A stretch of DNA of 64,000 bases from Kitasatospora atroaurantiaca (lineage in GTDB: Bacteria > Actinomycetota > Actinomycetes > Streptomycetales > Streptomycetaceae): positions 1,488,001-1,552,000 of the forward strand of contig NZ_VIVR01000001.1 in assembly GCF_007828955.1 (NCBI RefSeq), in the 5' to 3' direction. The notes below the pieces were generated by a model. It was not told where the DNA came from, searched no databases, and worked only from the letters and a program-made list of their open reading frames with translations. Made by a program: the position numbers and the translations under genes. This document shows, one piece after another, positions 61,687-64,000 of the stretch. Within the stretch, counting starts at the first letter, position 1, and every line of letters starts with the position of its first letter.

Positions 61687-62760
61687 GTGACCGAGCAGCA
61701 GCCCGAGGTCCGGTCGGCCGGCGCCCTCCCGCGCCCGACCCTTGAGTCCGTCGCCGAGCGGGCCGGGGTGTCCAGGGCCACTGCCTCGCGGGTGGTCAAC
61801 GGCGGCACCGGCGTACGCGAATCGCTCCGCGAGAAGGTGCAGCGCGCCGTCGACGAGCTCGGCTACGTCCCGAACCTCGCCGCGCGGACCCTGGTCACCC
61901 GGCGCAACCAGGCGGTCGCGGTGGTGGTCGCCGAACCCGAGAGCAGACTCTTCTCCGACCCGTTCTTCGCCCAGCACCTGCGCGGCATCAGCCGGGAGCT
62001 GTCCGCCGCCGACAACCAGATGGTGCTGCTGCTGGTCGAGGACCAGCGCGACTACGACCGGGTCGGCCGCTACCTGGCGGGCGGGCACGTGGACGGTGCG
62101 CTGCTCTTCTCGCTGCACCACAGCGACCCGCTGCCCGAGATGGCCCGCAAGGTCGGCCTGCCCACCGTGATCGGCGGCCGTCCGGGCTGGCCGGGTGCCG
62201 AGTCGGACCGCGAGCTGGTCTACGTGGACAGCGACAACCGGGGCGGTGCGAGGCTCGCCGTCCAGCACCTGCAGTCGCTCGGCCGCACCAGGATCGCCAC
62301 GATCACCGGGCCGCTCGACCAGACCTCCTCCATCGACCGCCTCGACGGCTACCGCGACCTGCTGCCCGACGGTGACCCCGAGCTGATCGCCGAGGGCGAC
62401 TTCACGCCGGACGGCGGCGGCCGCGCCATGGCCGAGCTCCTGGCCCGCCGGCCGGACCTGGACGCCGTGTTCGCCGCCTCCGACTCGATGGCCTCCGGCG
62501 CACTGCGCGTCCTGCGCGCCCGCGGCCGCCGGGTGCCCGAGGACGTCGCGGTGGTCGGCTTCGACGATGTGGAGTCGGTCGCCGCCTGGACGGAACCGCC
62601 CCTCACCACCGTCCGCCAGGACATCGAGGAGATGGGCCGCCTCATGGCCCGCCTGCTGCTCCGCCGACTCGCCGGCGCGGGCACGCAGACCTCGCCGCGG
62701 GTCAACGCCCCGACCTCGGTGATCACCCCGACCCACCTGGTCCGGCGCGGCTCGGCGTGA
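61687..62760 (+). CDS. LacI-family transcriptional regulator, CebR-like
   Basis: The 357-residue repressor has an N-terminal LacI helix-turn-helix (TLESVAERAGVSRATASRVVNGG, about 19-41), a hinge helix and a sugar-binding domain similar to periplasmic binding proteins, ending PTSVITPTHLVRRGSA. GTG 61687 has a GGAGAGGAG site; an in-frame ATG at 61639 is less well placed. The operator at 61577 suggests autoregulation and a cello-oligosaccharide-type regulon, but no cebEFG or bglC genes are in the window. Its inducer is therefore unproven. Confidence 0.92.
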   Translation: MTEQQPEVRSAGALPRPTLESVAERAGVSRATASRVVNGGTGVRESLREKVQRAVDELGYVPNLAARTLVTRRNQAVAVVVAEPESRLFSDPFFAQHLRGISRELSAADNQMVLLLVEDQRDYDRVGRYLAGGHVDGALLFSLHHSDPLPEMARKVGLPTVIGGRPGWPGAESDRELVYVDSDNRGGARLAVQHLQSLGRTRIATITGPLDQTSSIDRLDGYRDLLPDGDPELIAEGDFTPDGGGRAMAELLARRPDLDAVFAASDSMASGALRVLRARGRRVPEDVAVVGFDDVESVAAWTEPPLTTVRQDIEEMGRLMARLLLRRLAGAGTQTSPRVNAPTSVITPTHLVRRGSA

Positions 62761-62811
62761 TGCCGGGGAGATCCCTCGGCACGCCATCCGGGTGAGGCGT
62801 AGCGTCGCAGT

Positions 62812-63255
62812 ATGACCGCCGAGCAGTTCCCCGAGCTCCCGATAGCCGAGTTCGCGTTCCCCGGACCAGGGCGTGACCGGCTGGTGGCCGCGATCCTGGA
62901 CGGGTCCAAGACCAGCACGACCGGGCTGTTCGCCGAGTACGAGAAGCTGGGTGAGCCGCTCCCCGCGGTCGGCTCCCGGCAGGTGCTGGTCGACTCCCGG
63001 AAGCGCGGCGTCGGCGTGATCGAGTGGACCGGGGTACGGGTCGTGCCGCTCGCCGAGGTAGGGCTGCAGCACGCCCTCGACGAGGGCGAGGGGTTCGCGA
63101 CGGTGGCCGAGTGGCGGGCGTCGCACGAAGGCTTCTGGCAGAGCGCGGACATGCGCGAGGTGCTCGGCGACCCGGACTTCACGGTCGACGACGCGACCCC
63201 GGTGGTACTCGCCCGCTTCCGCCTGCTGGGCAGCCAGGAGGCGGAGCGGGTCTGA
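62812..63255 (+). CDS. ASCH-domain protein
   Basis: The 147-residue product is a single ASCH domain (PUA-like fold); GSKTSTTGLFAEYEKLGEPLPAVG and EGFATVAEWRASHEGFW are the family signatures. ASCH proteins bind or act on RNA or nucleosides; some are N4-acetylcytidine amidohydrolases. The ATG follows TAGCGT by six bases, suggesting a leaderless transcript. It stands alone. Confidence 0.88.
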   Translation: MTAEQFPELPIAEFAFPGPGRDRLVAAILDGSKTSTTGLFAEYEKLGEPLPAVGSRQVLVDSRKRGVGVIEWTGVRVVPLAEVGLQHALDEGEGFATVAEWRASHEGFWQSADMREVLGDPDFTVDDATPVVLARFRLLGSQEAERV

Positions 63256-63378
63256 GCGAGTCCCGTCCGCCTGACCTCAGTTCGGGGCACCCGATGCGGT
63301 GCTGGAAGGTGAACGGCGTGCCACGGCGAGAAGGCCGGCTCCACACCGGGATCCCGTGCGTTGTGCGGGTGTCGTGAA

Positions 63379-63393
63379 AGATCGTAACGATCT
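63379..63393. promoter_or_regulatory. Palindrome upstream of the large secreted protein gene
   Basis: AGATCGT-A-ACGATCT is a perfect seven-base inverted repeat in an AT-richer 250-base upstream region, 118 bases before the start. It could be an operator. Confidence 0.45.
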
Positions 63394-63510
63394 ACCTGGC
63401 GTTGAGACATTTCAAGATCACATAGACCGATTTGTGCTGGTCAGAGCAGCTCTGGCCTCAACTTATGCTCCGGGCGTCACCGTTGAACGACGGTGAGTCA
63501 AGGAGCATTG

Positions 63511-64000
63511 ATGAGCACCTACACAACCGGACGTGGCAGGCGGAGAACACCCGCCGGCTTCCGGGCAATGAGCGGGACCTTGGCCCTGGCGGTGGCGATG
63601 TCGCTGCTGGCGGGTGCCGAGCCGGCGGTCGCCGCCCCGGCGGGCAAGACCACCAAGTCGGGCCCGTCATGGGCTGCTGACATCCCGTCCGCTCGCATCG
63701 CGGCCCGCCTGTCGGGCCAGCGGGTGGAGGCACTGTCGGAGCGGACGGAGACGTCGACGACGTGGGTGAACAAGGACGGCTCTCTGACGTCCGAGTTGTT
63801 CGCCGGTCCGGTGCGCTTCCAGCAGAACGGCCAGTGGGTCGACGTCGACCTTGGCCTGCAGGCGGCCTCGGACGGGTCGGTTGCGCCGAAGGCGCACCCG
63901 CGTGGGCTGAAGCTGGCCGGCGCGGGCGGTGCGCGGGTGAAATCGCTCGCCGAGTCGCAGGCCGGCAAGGGCGATGCGCGGACCCTGGTGTCGCTCGGCG
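63511..64000 (+). CDS. Large secreted cell-wall/RHS-type protein, N-terminal part (runs off right edge)
   Basis: Only the first 163 codons are present. A basic start (TGRGRRRTPAGFRAMSG) and hydrophobic stretch end in a cleavage site near VAAPAG (about residue 43). The following RVEALSERTETSTTWVNKDG and LTSELFAGPVRFQQNGQWVD, VDLGLQAASDGSVAPKAHP are typical of the N-terminus of very large Streptomyces wall-associated proteins with DNRLRE and RHS/YD repeats, often polymorphic toxins. The toxin or repeat region is outside the window. Codon use (more GCG, TCG, GTG, ACG) differs from the neighbours. ATG 63511 has an AAGGAG site. Confidence 0.82.
   Translation, partial: MSTYTTGRGRRRTPAGFRAMSGTLALAVAMSLLAGAEPAVAAPAGKTTKSGPSWAADIPSARIAARLSGQRVEALSERTETSTTWVNKDGSLTSELFAGPVRFQQNGQWVDVDLGLQAASDGSVAPKAHPRGLKLAGAGGARVKSLAESQAGKGDARTLVSLG

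Overview
The window is very high-GC DNA with codon use, secreted hydrolases, Tat-like signals, GTG/TTG starts, a SpoIIE-type phosphatase, DUF2637, an ECF41 (SigJ-type) sigma factor and a Nur-type nickel box typical of Streptomycetaceae (Streptomyces or Kitasatospora). It reads as ordinary chromosome: no rRNA, tRNA, insertion sequence, prophage or CRISPR array was seen. About 53 protein genes (two cut by the window ends) and two gene remnants are annotated.

Region by region. 1-5.7 kb is a carbohydrate locus: a GH95-like enzyme (cut by the left edge), a GH42 beta-galactosidase, only the last ~27 codons of a sugar ABC permease, and a divergent GH3 enzyme whose 5' end carries an apparent one-base frameshift. 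Two LacI-type operators and one DasR/GntR-like palindrome lie between them. 5.9-14.4 kb holds Dps, a divergent DJ-1/PfpI-LysR pair, a 2,4-dienoyl-CoA reductase followed by a PadR regulator, a class IV aminotransferase, a thioredoxin-fold ferredoxin, an HRP1-like CBS protein and a flavin dehydrogenase. 14.7-29.1 kb is rich in exported enzymes (SGNH esterase, lamin-tail nuclease, GH27 alpha-galactosidase with two NPCBM domains, an unknown secreted protein) plus a nickel permease behind a Nur box, a CocE-type hydrolase, a membrane esterase and a GT39 glycosyltransferase. 29.2-38.1 kb holds a PrmC-like methyltransferase, a tandem MarR protein, a lipoprotein nuclease, MoaA and a MobA-like nucleotidyltransferase, and a FhuF-like iron protein behind an iron box. 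38.2-43.8 kb is mostly signalling (DUF2637, SpoIIE phosphatase, HATPase, MarR) with a beta-carbonic anhydrase.

44.0-47.5 kb is the most interesting locus: a fused urease gamma/beta gene, a urease alpha gene and an agmatine deiminase in a tight operon with no urease accessory genes. The alpha subunit keeps the nickel ligands but has lost the flap cysteine. Agmatine deiminase makes N-carbamoylputrescine, itself a mono-substituted urea, so the urease-like enzyme may have been repurposed for it.

47.6-51.2 kb contains an ECF41 sigma factor and a DoxX gene with the same bipartite promoter (TGTCACA-N16-GGTC), and a carboxymuconolactone decarboxylase remnant next to the sigma gene. 51.2-64 kb carries a papain-like protease, TetR and MarR regulators, a PP2C-like protein with a repeated acidic-aromatic motif, a DUF3105-DUF305 group, an MFS exporter, an Ada/AlkA-Ogt alkylation-repair operon, a LacI regulator with a CebR-like operator, an ASCH protein, and the start of a large secreted protein cut by the right edge.

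Recurring themes are secreted sugar hydrolysis under LacI/GntR-type sites, metal handling (Nur box, iron box, urease, DUF305), and many regulator genes whose promoters place the start codon at the transcription start (leaderless).
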